A stretch of 64,000 nt of DNA, taken from Palsa-601 sp963801185 (GTDB lineage Bacteria; Actinomycetota; Acidimicrobiia; Acidimicrobiales; Bog-793). The translations under genes and the position numbers were made by a program. The stretch is taken from NCBI GenBank assembly GCA_963801185.1, contig CAWDDW010000002.1:272717-336716 (forward strand). Direction: 5' to 3'. The notes under the pieces were generated by a model. It saw only the letters and a list, made by a program, of their open reading frames with translations. It ran no database searches and had not been told where the DNA came from. The stretch's first letter is position 1, and the number at the start of each line of letters is the position of its first letter. Positions 34,869 to 41,705 of this stretch are shown piece by piece.

Positions 34869-35718
34869 GCGAGCGCACGACGTCCACGAGGTTCCCCATC
34901 AACTCGGCGCCATCGGCGTCGAGCGTCACCGCAGCGGGGAGGTCGATTCGGTCGATGCCGAACGCTTCGAGGTGGTCTCCCAGCTCACCGGAGTCGACTC
35001 CGTCGAAGACGTGACCGCCGGTGACCACGTCGAGCGGACGGCCTCGGTAGGGCGTGCCGTCAGGATTGCGCTTGCCTGCCGATGCGCTGCCCTGGCCACG
35101 GTCGAACTGACCGACGTAGCCGTGAGCGCCGGCCGTTTTCACCAGGAACGCCGGCCGGTGGGGAGAGACAGGGTCGAGGCGCCGTTCGTGGTTCTCGCGG
35201 CCGTCGATCTTCGACCAGGTCGGCAGATAGAGCTTCAAGCCGCCTCGCCAGAAGTCGCTGCGCTTGGTTGCCCGAGTCGGTGCCCACGCCTCGGCGACGA
35301 GCCCAAGCGTCCGCCCGAGGTCAGCCGTCACGAGCCATCCGGCGCCCGTATAGACCCGCCTCGTGAACAGACCTGTCCGGTAATCGAAGAACTCGCGGAG
35401 CGTCTGGCACTCCCAGGGTCGAGGCCCGGCCGGAGTCTCCACGGTACGCCCCCTGCACCAGACCTGAAGCACCTCGGAGACGTCCGGCCGGTCGTCCGGG
35501 ACGACGAGTCCCCTACCGAGCACGCTCCGCCCGGTGATCGAGAGATAGGCGCCGAGGCCGAACCGCTCCTCGGGTGCGTAGCGCTCGGCCGCCGCCACGA
35601 AGACGATGCCCGACCGGTCGCCGAGACGCTCGAAGGGTTGGGGCCGGACCGGCTTTACCGAGACGCCTTCTCGCCCGGGCCAGTCCTGCAGGTTGAGGAT
35701 CGAAGGAGCGGTCGTCAT
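34606..35718 (-). CDS. polB: Family B DNA polymerase, N-terminal part (frame 1 of 3)
   Basis: 370-codon frame from ATG 35718, overlapping the helicase stop (ATGA). Only about 315 codons, to near 34,770, are polymerase; the rest is an out-of-frame tail over the palm part. It has VTADLGRTLGLVAEAW, GGLKLYLPTWSKIDG, FLVKTAGAHGYVGQFD and HVFDGVDSGELGDHLEAFG, and ends in DEEAARWLTTSRDRARRYG, which runs naturally into the next frame. I do not find a clean FDIET exonuclease motif, so proofreading is doubtful. Joined, the three parts give a polymerase of roughly 1000 residues. Confidence 0.7.
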   Translation of the reverse strand: MTTAPSILNLQDWPGREGVSVKPVRPQPFERLGDRSGIVFVAAAERYAPEERFGLGAYLSITGRSVLGRGLVVPDDRPDVSEVLQVWCRGRTVETPAGPRPWECQTLREFFDYRTGLFTRRVYTGAGWLVTADLGRTLGLVAEAWAPTRATKRSDFWRGGLKLYLPTWSKIDGRENHERRLDPVSPHRPAFLVKTAGAHGYVGQFDRGQGSASAGKRNPDGTPYRGRPLDVVTGGHVFDGVDSGELGDHLEAFGIDRIDLPAAVTLDADGAELMGNLVDVVRSLVLVLDEEAARWLTTSRDRARRYGRLDLGSSRLPSRAGGGDPAKGGRLSAVGQVPDPDRSGAEVLDRRSPWRMAHGRDGGKRTLPCG

Positions 35719-36605
35719 AGCGACTCGTTCTCTGCTGCTCGGAACGATCCGAGCGCCCCATCGAAGAGGAGCGCTATCGGGTCATCGGGGACCGGGCCGA
35801 TGCGGTTCTTCACGATCCACAACTCGACTGGTGATAAGGGCGGCGAGCGACGGCCTGCGGCCGAGTCATCAACTCCGTCTTTCGGCGGCTCGGGACGTTT
35901 GAGGATCATCGCGAGGTCGGCGTCGAACTCGATGTTGCCTGTCTCCTTGAACGAGTCGAGCGAGGGTCGTTCCTTGTAGCTCGCCCGGTTGATGGAGCTG
36001 ATGGCGAGCAGTGAGATGCCGCGCTCCCGCACGAGTGTCGACAGGCCCCTCGACACCTTGCCGATCGTTACTCGAACGTCGTCCTTGCCCTCGTCGGCGC
36101 TAGGAGATAGCCGCTGCAGGTAGTCGACGCAAGCAAAGGGTGCCGACCCGTGGAGCTGAGAGACCGCGTCGATCGCGCCGGCGAGCGCCTTAACCGAGCC
36201 GGCCGGCGACGGTGGGTCTCCCTTGACGTAGACGAGGTGTAGTGGCATTCGCTCCAGGGCTTCGAACGCTGCAGCGATGACGAAAGGGTCGCCGTCGAGG
36301 AGCGCCGAGACCGGTTGGCGGACCTCCCTCGCGAGCAGGCGAGCAAGCAGCTCGTCAGGTCGCTGCTCGGCACTCAGGTAGACAGCCGGCGTGCTATCTA
36401 GTGCCGCCCTGAGCGTGAGCTGGAGCCCGAAAGCGGTCTTGCCGACGCCCGGGATCCCGCCACAGATGGCCAGTCCCGGTCGGAAGCCACCAACGAGAAC
36501 GTCGTCAAGGGGTCCGAGCCCGGTCGAGACGGGCGTGGTCGGTCCCCGGTCGCTCAGCCGCTGGAGCAGCTGCAGCGCCTGATCGTGCGCGTTGACGAGG
36601 GTCAC
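35715..36605 (-). CDS. DnaB-like replicative helicase (RecA-fold domain)
   Basis: About 296 residues from GTG 36605 (GTGA overlap with the preceding gene). Walker A is CGGIPGVGKTAFGLQL (about residues 48-63), followed by VYLSAEQRPDELLARLLA as in DnaB motif H1a, Walker B FACVDYLQRL, and NRASYKERPSLDSFKETGNI with DADLAMIL, the DnaB motif 3-4 region. The N-terminal DnaB primase-binding domain is absent, so it resembles phage or plasmid single-domain helicases. It directly precedes polB with overlapping codons, which argues for a helicase-polymerase replication unit on the element. Confidence 0.85.
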   Translation of the reverse strand: MTLVNAHDQALQLLQRLSDRGPTTPVSTGLGPLDDVLVGGFRPGLAICGGIPGVGKTAFGLQLTLRAALDSTPAVYLSAEQRPDELLARLLAREVRQPVSALLDGDPFVIAAAFEALERMPLHLVYVKGDPPSPAGSVKALAGAIDAVSQLHGSAPFACVDYLQRLSPSADEGKDDVRVTIGKVSRGLSTLVRERGISLLAISSINRASYKERPSLDSFKETGNIEFDADLAMILKRPEPPKDGVDDSAAGRRSPPLSPVELWIVKNRIGPVPDDPIALLFDGALGSFRAAENESL

Positions 36606-36964
36606 GGGACACGCTCCTCGCTCGGCACGAGTGCGTCGGCCACTTCGAGCAACAGCGCCTGGAGAGCACGGGACGCTGCAGCGTCCGCAACCGCGAAGGC
36701 GACGTCTGCGTCGGCGCAGATCCCTGCATGGGCGCCAAGGACCAGGACCCGGAACTTGAGCGGGTCCATGCCCTCGGGCAGTAGGTCGAGGCCGAGCGAC
36801 CGAAGAATCTCGTGCACTCGGCTGTGGTGGCTGTGAGGCGGTACCGAGCAAAGCCAGAGCCGCAATGCACGGTCGAAGTAGGGCTCGAAAGCGGAGGGTC
36901 GCCGGGTCGGGTGATGACCCTGTCCGGGGACGCAGAGCGCGCAGTGATGGAGAGAGGCTTTCAC
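36602..36964 (-). CDS. Protein of unknown function (120 aa) in replication operon
   Basis: 120 residues from ATG 36964, overlapping genes on both sides by four bases. The N-terminus has HHCALCVPGQGHH, which could bind a metal. The rest is helical and Ala/Leu-rich (VAFAVADAAASRALQALLLEV). Its position directly before the helicase suggests a helicase loader, primase accessory or single-strand-binding role, but no sequence motif proves it. Confidence 0.55.
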   Translation of the reverse strand: MKASLHHCALCVPGQGHHPTRRPSAFEPYFDRALRLWLCSVPPHSHHSRVHEILRSLGLDLLPEGMDPLKFRVLVLGAHAGICADADVAFAVADAAASRALQALLLEVADALVPSEERVP

Positions 36965-37563
36965 CGGCGTCTCCTTGGAGACGTGCGCTTGCGCCCCGAG
37001 TCGATCCAGGACTCGCGTTCTTCGCCCCGCTCGATCTCGGAGAGGAACTTCGCTGCTTGCGGGTCGCTCAGGAACCGGACCTGACCGCGAAAGCCAGGAG
37101 GGTCAAGAATCGTGACGGGTCGCCAGCTCGACACCCGGCGTCCGAAGGCCTCGGGAGAGATCCGGTTCTCGGAGAGCTGGCCCACGAGCCCGAGATAGCG
37201 GGCTACTCGACGGACGTCGCTGCGACTGACGGTGACGCCGGCAAGCACGGTGGGTCCCGTGCCGAGCTGAGCGAAGAAAGTGACGACGGGCAGCACGTCA
37301 CCTGGCGCCTCATGGCCCGCCGCCTGACGCGCCGTCAGCTCCGGGTGGCGACTGGCACGCTTGCGGTAGATGACGGCGTCGGCGGCCTGCCTGCCTTGCG
37401 TGCCTGGCAACGTATTGCCTCGGGTGAGAACTCCTCGGCGCGCCTGAGCGATCAGCGAGTCGGGAGGTTGGTGTCTAGCGACCGCCGGTCGGTTTGCCTG
37501 GCGGCGAAGGTCCCGAGGAAGCGGGTCTGGCCTAGGGCGCTTCGCCACCGCTCGCGCTTTCAT
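36961..37563 (-). CDS. Basic protein of unknown function (200 aa) in replication operon
   Basis: 200 residues with a strongly basic N-terminus (AVAKRPRPDPLPRDLRRQ) and C-terminus (SGRKRTSPRRRR). A central HTH-like segment (VTVSRSDVRRVARYLGLVGQ) suggests a winged helix. It overlaps the RHH-like gene by 32 bases and the next gene by four. The charge and place in the operon suggest an origin-binding or initiator protein, as an inference only. The start could also be internal. Confidence 0.55.
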   Translation of the reverse strand: MKARAVAKRPRPDPLPRDLRRQANRPAVARHQPPDSLIAQARRGVLTRGNTLPGTQGRQAADAVIYRKRASRHPELTARQAAGHEAPGDVLPVVTFFAQLGTGPTVLAGVTVSRSDVRRVARYLGLVGQLSENRISPEAFGRRVSSWRPVTILDPPGFRGQVRFLSDPQAAKFLSEIERGEERESWIDSGRKRTSPRRRR

Positions 37564-37849
37564 TCAAGCGTCGAGCGGTAGAGTTCAGCTCGACGACAGG
37601 CGTGGAATCCAGGTCGTCTCTAGCGCCCCGGGGAAGCAACCCCGGGGCGCCGTTGTATCGGGAAACGGCGACGTCGATGACTGCCGCTGTCCTCCCTAGG
37701 TCTCGCCGAAGGTTTCGGGCGACGTAGTCCGGCCACGTCTGCACGAACCAGTCCTCCAGCACCTGGTGCCTGCGCAGGCCGGTGCGCTCGGCCTCGGCGC
37801 GGATGGCGTCGTCGATCGCGACCGGTACGGCGACCTTCGGATTGAGCAC
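37532..37849 (-). CDS. Ribbon-helix-helix-like DNA-binding protein
   Basis: 105 residues from GTG 37849. The N-terminal 45 residues fit a ribbon-helix-helix fold: strand KVAVPVAIDD, helix DAIRAEAERTGLRRHQVLEDWFVQ. It is the first gene of the long minus-strand replication operon and faces a divergent gene across only 65 bases, the usual place for an autorepressor. The C-terminal half is disordered (PGLLPRGARDDLDSTP). Confidence 0.6.
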   Translation of the reverse strand: MLNPKVAVPVAIDDAIRAEAERTGLRRHQVLEDWFVQTWPDYVARNLRRDLGRTAAVIDVAVSRYNGAPGLLPRGARDDLDSTPVVELNSTARRLNESASGGEAP

Positions 37850-37914
37850 GAGACGAGCATTACGAGACGCGCCACAAGGGCGTGTGACTTTCTGGCCGAA
37901 GGTTTCCGTAGACT

Positions 37915-38772
37915 GTGGTGGTGCCTGCAGCGACCGATGTCGACCAGGAGCTTTGCGACGAGGTCGAGAGACAATTCGGTGTCAAGACGTCTCCGGGCGT
38001 GGTGCGCGAGCTTCGAGATCCTGGCGTTCTCGTCGTAATCGGAGGTGGACGCGGCAGTGGCGGGCGCCACAAGATCGCCCACTACGCAGAGGACTCAGCC
38101 CTCGTCGTTGCAATGGTGGAAAGAGCCAAGGACGAACCGAACTACAAGAACAAGCTCCATCGTGCCGTTCTCATCGCGTGGGCACGTCGGACGCCGATCG
38201 GCACCGATGGACTCCGCTGGGCATTCCGAGAGCACTACCGGGTCGAACGGCGGACAGCGGAGCGCCTTGCGGCTCGCCAGCAGGTGAAGCAGAAGGACCC
38301 AGCCGTGCCAGACCTCAACGACGTGGCGTTCCAACAGGCGCTCGCCGAGGCGATGCTCGGACGCAAGCTGAGACCGGAGTCACTCGCCACGATGGAGATC
38401 GTTTCCGGACCGATGTTCCACGAGGCGGGTTGGCGAAGTGGCCATCCTGATTTCCTGCCCTTGCCGGCCGACGGACGCTCACTTGGTCTCGTGTCGGTAC
38501 GCGGTGATGGGTCAGTGACGGTCGAAGCTCTAGGGGTGGCCGCTTGGGAAGCATTGAGCTTGGCCCCCAAGGCGATGCTTGCCCGTACAGCTCCTCGTCA
38601 GGAGCTCGATGCCGCTCGGGAGTGTGTCAGGCCGCATTTCCTCTCAGCTGGATTCCCTGACTGTTCCGATCTGCTCGTGGCGACCGAAGTGCCGACGCAC
38701 TGCCTTAACTATCGCAAGAACTTCGGCGACCGGTGGTGGGAGTCAAGAGGGCGGAGGCAAGGAATCCGATAA
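37915..38772 (+). CDS. Protein of unknown function (about 285 aa), possible DNA-binding regulator
   Basis: Three consecutive GTG codons at 37,915-37,923 are possible starts. The only plus-strand gene in the right half of the element, divergent from the replication operon. The N-terminus (FGVKTSPGVVRELRDPGVLV) and a Gly-rich basic GGGRGSGGRHKIAHYAED loop could contact DNA. The middle is helical (LRWAFREHYRVERRTAERLAAR). I do not recognise the family. A regulator of the divergent operon is a reasonable guess from place alone. Confidence 0.6.
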   Translation: MVVPAATDVDQELCDEVERQFGVKTSPGVVRELRDPGVLVVIGGGRGSGGRHKIAHYAEDSALVVAMVERAKDEPNYKNKLHRAVLIAWARRTPIGTDGLRWAFREHYRVERRTAERLAARQQVKQKDPAVPDLNDVAFQQALAEAMLGRKLRPESLATMEIVSGPMFHEAGWRSGHPDFLPLPADGRSLGLVSVRGDGSVTVEALGVAAWEALSLAPKAMLARTAPRQELDAARECVRPHFLSAGFPDCSDLLVATEVPTHCLNYRKNFGDRWWESRGRRQGIR

Positions 38773-38838
38773 GACGCCACTGGACGACTCATGTGAAGAG
38801 ATGGGCGCAGCCGACGGAATGGCCCGGAAGTTCGTTCT

Positions 38839-39393
38839 TCATTCGTGGCGTCCTATGAACACCAGAAGCTTCCGCTCCAACGCGACCGCAAACTCGTTGG
38901 TCAACCGCGCGACGCGCTTCTCGCTCAGAATCACAGAAGCTTTGGATACCGGACCCGCACTTGTAAGTGCAGAAAAGTCCGCGACAAGTAACGGTGACTC
39001 CGGACCAGCGAGACGTATCGGGAAGAGATTGACGTAATGCCAAGTCTCCCCGTCGGGAGCTGCGGAGGCTTCCAGTATGGGAAAACGCTCGTTGTCCGGC
39101 CGAATCGGTGAGGGCAGGACTGGAGCGAGCAGGATCCCGCGCCGATCACGCGGGTTAGCGACGTCGCAGTCGTGGGAACAGATCAGGGCGTAAACGTCCT
39201 CCTCTGCGACTCCATGAACCAGAAGGCGACGCTGGGAAGATGACCCTTGATCGTTGCCCGAGAAGTACTCGGTCAGCCTCCAACTCGGGAAAGCCAGCGG
39301 CCCGCATACGTCGCCTCGCTGAAGCTCGCCCGTAGGCGCATCGTGCTCGAACAGCGGTCTACTCGTCCTCTCCATACCACGTCGAGAACTCAC
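38839..39393 (-). CDS. Protein of unknown function, right-end cassette gene 3
   Basis: 184 residues. Contains LLVHGVAEEDVYALICSHDCDVANPRDR, a pattern (a D/HxCD near a central strand) seen in uncharacterised phage and defence-associated proteins, but I cannot name the family. It overlaps the preceding gene by 35 bases, so the three genes are probably one transcript. Confidence 0.5.
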   Translation of the reverse strand: MSSRRGMERTSRPLFEHDAPTGELQRGDVCGPLAFPSWRLTEYFSGNDQGSSSQRRLLVHGVAEEDVYALICSHDCDVANPRDRRGILLAPVLPSPIRPDNERFPILEASAAPDGETWHYVNLFPIRLAGPESPLLVADFSALTSAGPVSKASVILSEKRVARLTNEFAVALERKLLVFIGRHE

Positions 39394-39910
39394 CTAAGTC
39401 GGAGCCAGCGACGAACTGCTCGATCGCCTCAAACCAGCTTTCCTCAACCATTACCGGTCCTGGCTCAGGAATGTGATCCGTGTCATCTGGATCGTTGCCA
39501 AAGCTAGATATGGGACGCGATGCTCCGTAGGAGAGACGGTTGAAGGCAAGCAAGTCGGCGCTCGCCGCCCAAGGATCCCAGCCGGTGACCTCTTCAGCAA
39601 ACAGACCGACGTGACCCTGAGAGAACGCGCCCGCCGCTGGCAAGAAGAGACGCGGAGCACCCACATGGACAATGGACGCGTCGTTGTCGAACGCAACCAC
39701 GTTTCCACTCCAGACCGCTGTCCCGGCAATTGCGTAGAGGTACGATGTGGCGATCTTCGTTGGATCGAACGGTCCGATGTAAGCGTGGAAGATCGGCAAA
39801 TTCCGATCGTTCAGCGTCGCCGCAAGGAGGTCGAGGTAGTCCGTCCTGAGCGTGGGTTCGTCGTCCTGTGACAGGTTCTGCCCAGGTTGGGCGTTTCCCT
39901 GACCGGTCAC
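39359..39910 (-). CDS. Protein of unknown function, right-end cassette gene 2
   Basis: 183 residues, ATG overlapping the stop of the preceding gene. Acidic, with FHAYIGPFDPTKIATSYLYA and a Trp-rich stretch (GWDPWAASADLLAFN). No signal or membrane segment and no recognised motif. Possible partner or immunity-like protein of its neighbours. Confidence 0.5.
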   Translation of the reverse strand: MTGQGNAQPGQNLSQDDEPTLRTDYLDLLAATLNDRNLPIFHAYIGPFDPTKIATSYLYAIAGTAVWSGNVVAFDNDASIVHVGAPRLFLPAAGAFSQGHVGLFAEEVTGWDPWAASADLLAFNRLSYGASRPISSFGNDPDDTDHIPEPGPVMVEESWFEAIEQFVAGSDLGEFSTWYGEDE

Positions 39911-40527
39911 CGCGAGACCTCGGTTTGCACGAGGGACATCACGCGGTCGGCTAGATCGCTTGCTTCAGAGACGCACGAGCCGAACTCGCGCAGAGCCGCG
40001 ATCGTAGGATCGCTAAACACGTATTGAACCAAGAAGAACATTCCGTTCAAGGGCTCGAGGCGGCTGCGCTCAATCCGGATGACGCCGCGGCCAGAGGCGA
40101 ACGGAAACGGAATGTCAAGGCTGACATCGAACGGAGACGGAGCCTGGATCGCGGCGATAGCGTCCGCCTGGACGAGACGCTGCAGCCACTCTTCCGGCAT
40201 CCGATCCTCCGGTACCGGGCACCGCATCTGGACGACGAATATGAGCTTCCACGACGCTTTAGCACCGACGTAGTTTTCAACGAAGGTGGTGATCGCCTCC
40301 ATCTCTGGTGACAGATCGTCGTCGATTGGAGGGGTCGTTTGCAGAACCACACGGCCTGGCAAAACCTGAAAGGCGCGTTTGCCAAATGTGAGCTGTACGA
40401 AAGCAGGAAACCGAACCTCGGGCGTAGTGAGTGAACCGAACGTCGGGAAGGAACTCGCGTCAACGTCAGCTGGCGAGATGCCTGCCGCTTCGATCACGAT
40501 CTGTGCATGCTCGATTGCGTCTCTCAA
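39907..40527 (-). CDS. Protein of unknown function, right-end cassette gene 1
   Basis: 206 residues, first of three coupled minus-strand genes. Mixed alpha/beta (AFVQLTFGKRAFQVLPGRVVL, WKLIFVVQMRCPVPED). No motif recognised. About 230 bases between its start and the right inverted repeat hold no convincing gene and must contain its promoter. Confidence 0.5.
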   Translation of the reverse strand: MRDAIEHAQIVIEAAGISPADVDASSFPTFGSLTTPEVRFPAFVQLTFGKRAFQVLPGRVVLQTTPPIDDDLSPEMEAITTFVENYVGAKASWKLIFVVQMRCPVPEDRMPEEWLQRLVQADAIAAIQAPSPFDVSLDIPFPFASGRGVIRIERSRLEPLNGMFFLVQYVFSDPTIAALREFGSCVSEASDLADRVMSLVQTEVSR

Positions 40528-40760
40528 GACCCCTGCTCTATGCGACTCGTCGGTAGGCCAAGACTTGTCCTGGCCTCAGCACCCACCACCTTAGAGGGCG
40601 CGTATCTAGGCAGCCAGCGCGGCCACCTCATGGGCAGTGTGATCCTCACGACCTGTTCATCGTCGCAAATAGGGCAACGAGGGCCATCTCCTAACGCCCC
40701 CCCGGTTTTCCGCGCCCTCCCCTTCGGTCCGCTCTGCCGCCCGCCCGTCCCCCGCCCCCG

Positions 40761-40885
40761 CCCGGCCGGTCTTCGGGGCGCTGCCCCCGGCCGTCCGGAC
40801 CCTGGTCGCCGGCCCGTGGCCCCTGGGGCGTCGCCCCGTGTCCCCGGTCCTGGTGTCCTTTCGGCGGCCTTGTCCCCTCTCTCCC
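40761..40885 (-). repeat. Right terminal inverted repeat
   Basis: Reverse complement matches 21,339-21,463 at 119 of 125 positions, the outer 85 without a mismatch. It ends CCCCTCTCTCCC directly beside the duplicated target site. Confidence 0.85.
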
Positions 40886-40899
40886 CCCCGGCAGTGGCG
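40886..40899. repeat. Right target-site duplication
   Basis: CCCCGGCAGTGGCG, identical to 21,325-21,338. Its last five bases encode the final C, G73 and CCA of tRNA-Arg, so integration left the tRNA intact. Confidence 0.75.
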
Positions 40900-40970
40900 C
40901 CCCCGGCAGGACTCGAACCTGCGGCACGCGGTTTAGGAAACCGCTGCTCTATCCTCTGAGCTACGGGGGC
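40895..40970 (-). tRNA. tRNA-Arg (CCT anticodon), CCA encoded
   Basis: 76 bases on the minus strand. The acceptor stem GCCCCCG pairs with CGGGGGC, G73 is followed by an encoded CCA, the D arm contains AGCTCAGAGGATAGAGC, the anticodon arm is GCGGT-TTCCTAA-ACCGC with anticodon CCT, and the T arm is GCAGG-TTCGAGT-CCTGC. All cloverleaf stems pair. Its 3' end is the integration target of the island. Confidence 0.95.
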
Positions 40971-41071
40971 GGGCACGGGAATGGCGCCGAAGGGAGCGCG
41001 GGCCGGCTCCTGCGGCTCATTCGACTCGCCGAAGGGCAGAATCTACCGCTCCCGATGGCGTCAGCTCCTTC

Positions 41072-41650
41072 TCAGGGGCGGCTGGCGCATTTGCAACAGA
41101 CGAGATGGTCGTCGACCACCCCCACCGACTGCAGGTACGAGTAGACGATCGTCGTTCCGACGAACGTGAATCCTTGCCGCTTCAAGTCCTTCGCAACCCT
41201 GTCCGATAGCTCGCTACGCGCAGGAACCTCCGAAAGGTCCTTCGGCCGGTTCACGACGGGCTGGCCTTCCACCCACGACCAGAGATAGTTGGCGAAGCTG
41301 CCGAACTCCTCTTGAGTCCGGACGAACGCTCGGGCATTGTTCACGGCGCCGGTTACCTTCAAGCGGTTGCGCACGATCCCAGGATCGCCGAGGAGAGCAG
41401 CGATCTTCTGTTCGTCGTATTCCGCGACTCGCTCTGGATCGAAGCCTTCGAACAACCGACGGTAGCCCTCGCGCTTGTTCAAGATCGTCGACCAAGAGAG
41501 GCCCGCCTGCGCACCTTCCAACACCAGCATCTCGAACAGGTGCGTGTCGTCGTGGGAGGGAACGCCCCACTCGTCGTCATGGTACGCCCGCATCGCGTCC
41601 GAGGACTCGGCCCAGCTGCATCGTCCAGATGCGACGCCGTCGGTTGTCAT
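41072..41650 (-). CDS. tag: DNA-3-methyladenine glycosylase I
   Basis: 192 residues from ATG 41650. RCSWAESSDAMRAYHDDEWG at the N-terminus is the Tag hallmark, followed by HLFEMLVLEGAQAGLSWSTIL (with the catalytic-pocket Glu) and RNRLKVTGAVNNARAF. The C-terminus has HLVCCKC, which with the N-terminal Cys/His binds the structural zinc. It removes 3-methyladenine from alkylated DNA and starts base excision repair. Chromosomal gene next to the tRNA. Confidence 0.9.
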   Translation of the reverse strand: MTTDGVASGRCSWAESSDAMRAYHDDEWGVPSHDDTHLFEMLVLEGAQAGLSWSTILNKREGYRRLFEGFDPERVAEYDEQKIAALLGDPGIVRNRLKVTGAVNNARAFVRTQEEFGSFANYLWSWVEGQPVVNRPKDLSEVPARSELSDRVAKDLKRQGFTFVGTTIVYSYLQSVGVVDDHLVCCKCASRP

Positions 41651-41705
41651 GCCGGAATCCTTGCAGGATGGGCCTGACTCGGCGGACCCTCGCCACAATG
41701 TCGGT

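Larger units (their letters stand above)
21339..40885. mobile_element. Casposon-like transposon (Cas1 integrase, PolB) inserted at tRNA-Arg
   Basis: The element is bounded by 125-bp inverted repeats (85 bp identical, then 34/40) and by a 14-bp direct repeat (CCCCGGCAGTGGCG) overlapping the CCA end of tRNA-Arg(CCT). It carries a solo Cas1 with catalytic E, H and D and a C-terminal HTH, and a family B DNA polymerase. Together these are the defining pair of casposons. No CRISPR array, cas2 or site-specific recombinase is visible. Known casposons insert at tRNA 3' ends or similar sites with roughly 14-15 bp duplications, which fits. Cargo includes a type I restriction-modification system, a DnaB-like helicase, a ParB-like/methyltransferase fusion, an H1-like protein and unknown genes. 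It could instead be an island mobilised by another means with a resident cas1, but the TIR/TSD/Cas1/PolB combination argues against that. Confidence 0.85.

Noticed and set aside
34596..35979. Plus-strand open frame of 422 codons across polB
   Set aside because: Antisense shadow; the minus-strand frames carry polymerase motifs and overlapping operon junctions.
21339..40885. Integrative element moved by a tyrosine integrase at the tRNA
   Set aside because: No integrase of that type is seen between the repeats. Long inverted repeats plus a 14-bp duplication also do not match simple att-site recombination.
40524..40976. Minus-strand open frame over the right inverted repeat and tRNA
   Set aside because: It reads through the tRNA gene and the repeat. 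A short CPICDDEQ stretch looks like a zinc knuckle, but it has no start or ribosome site of its own.
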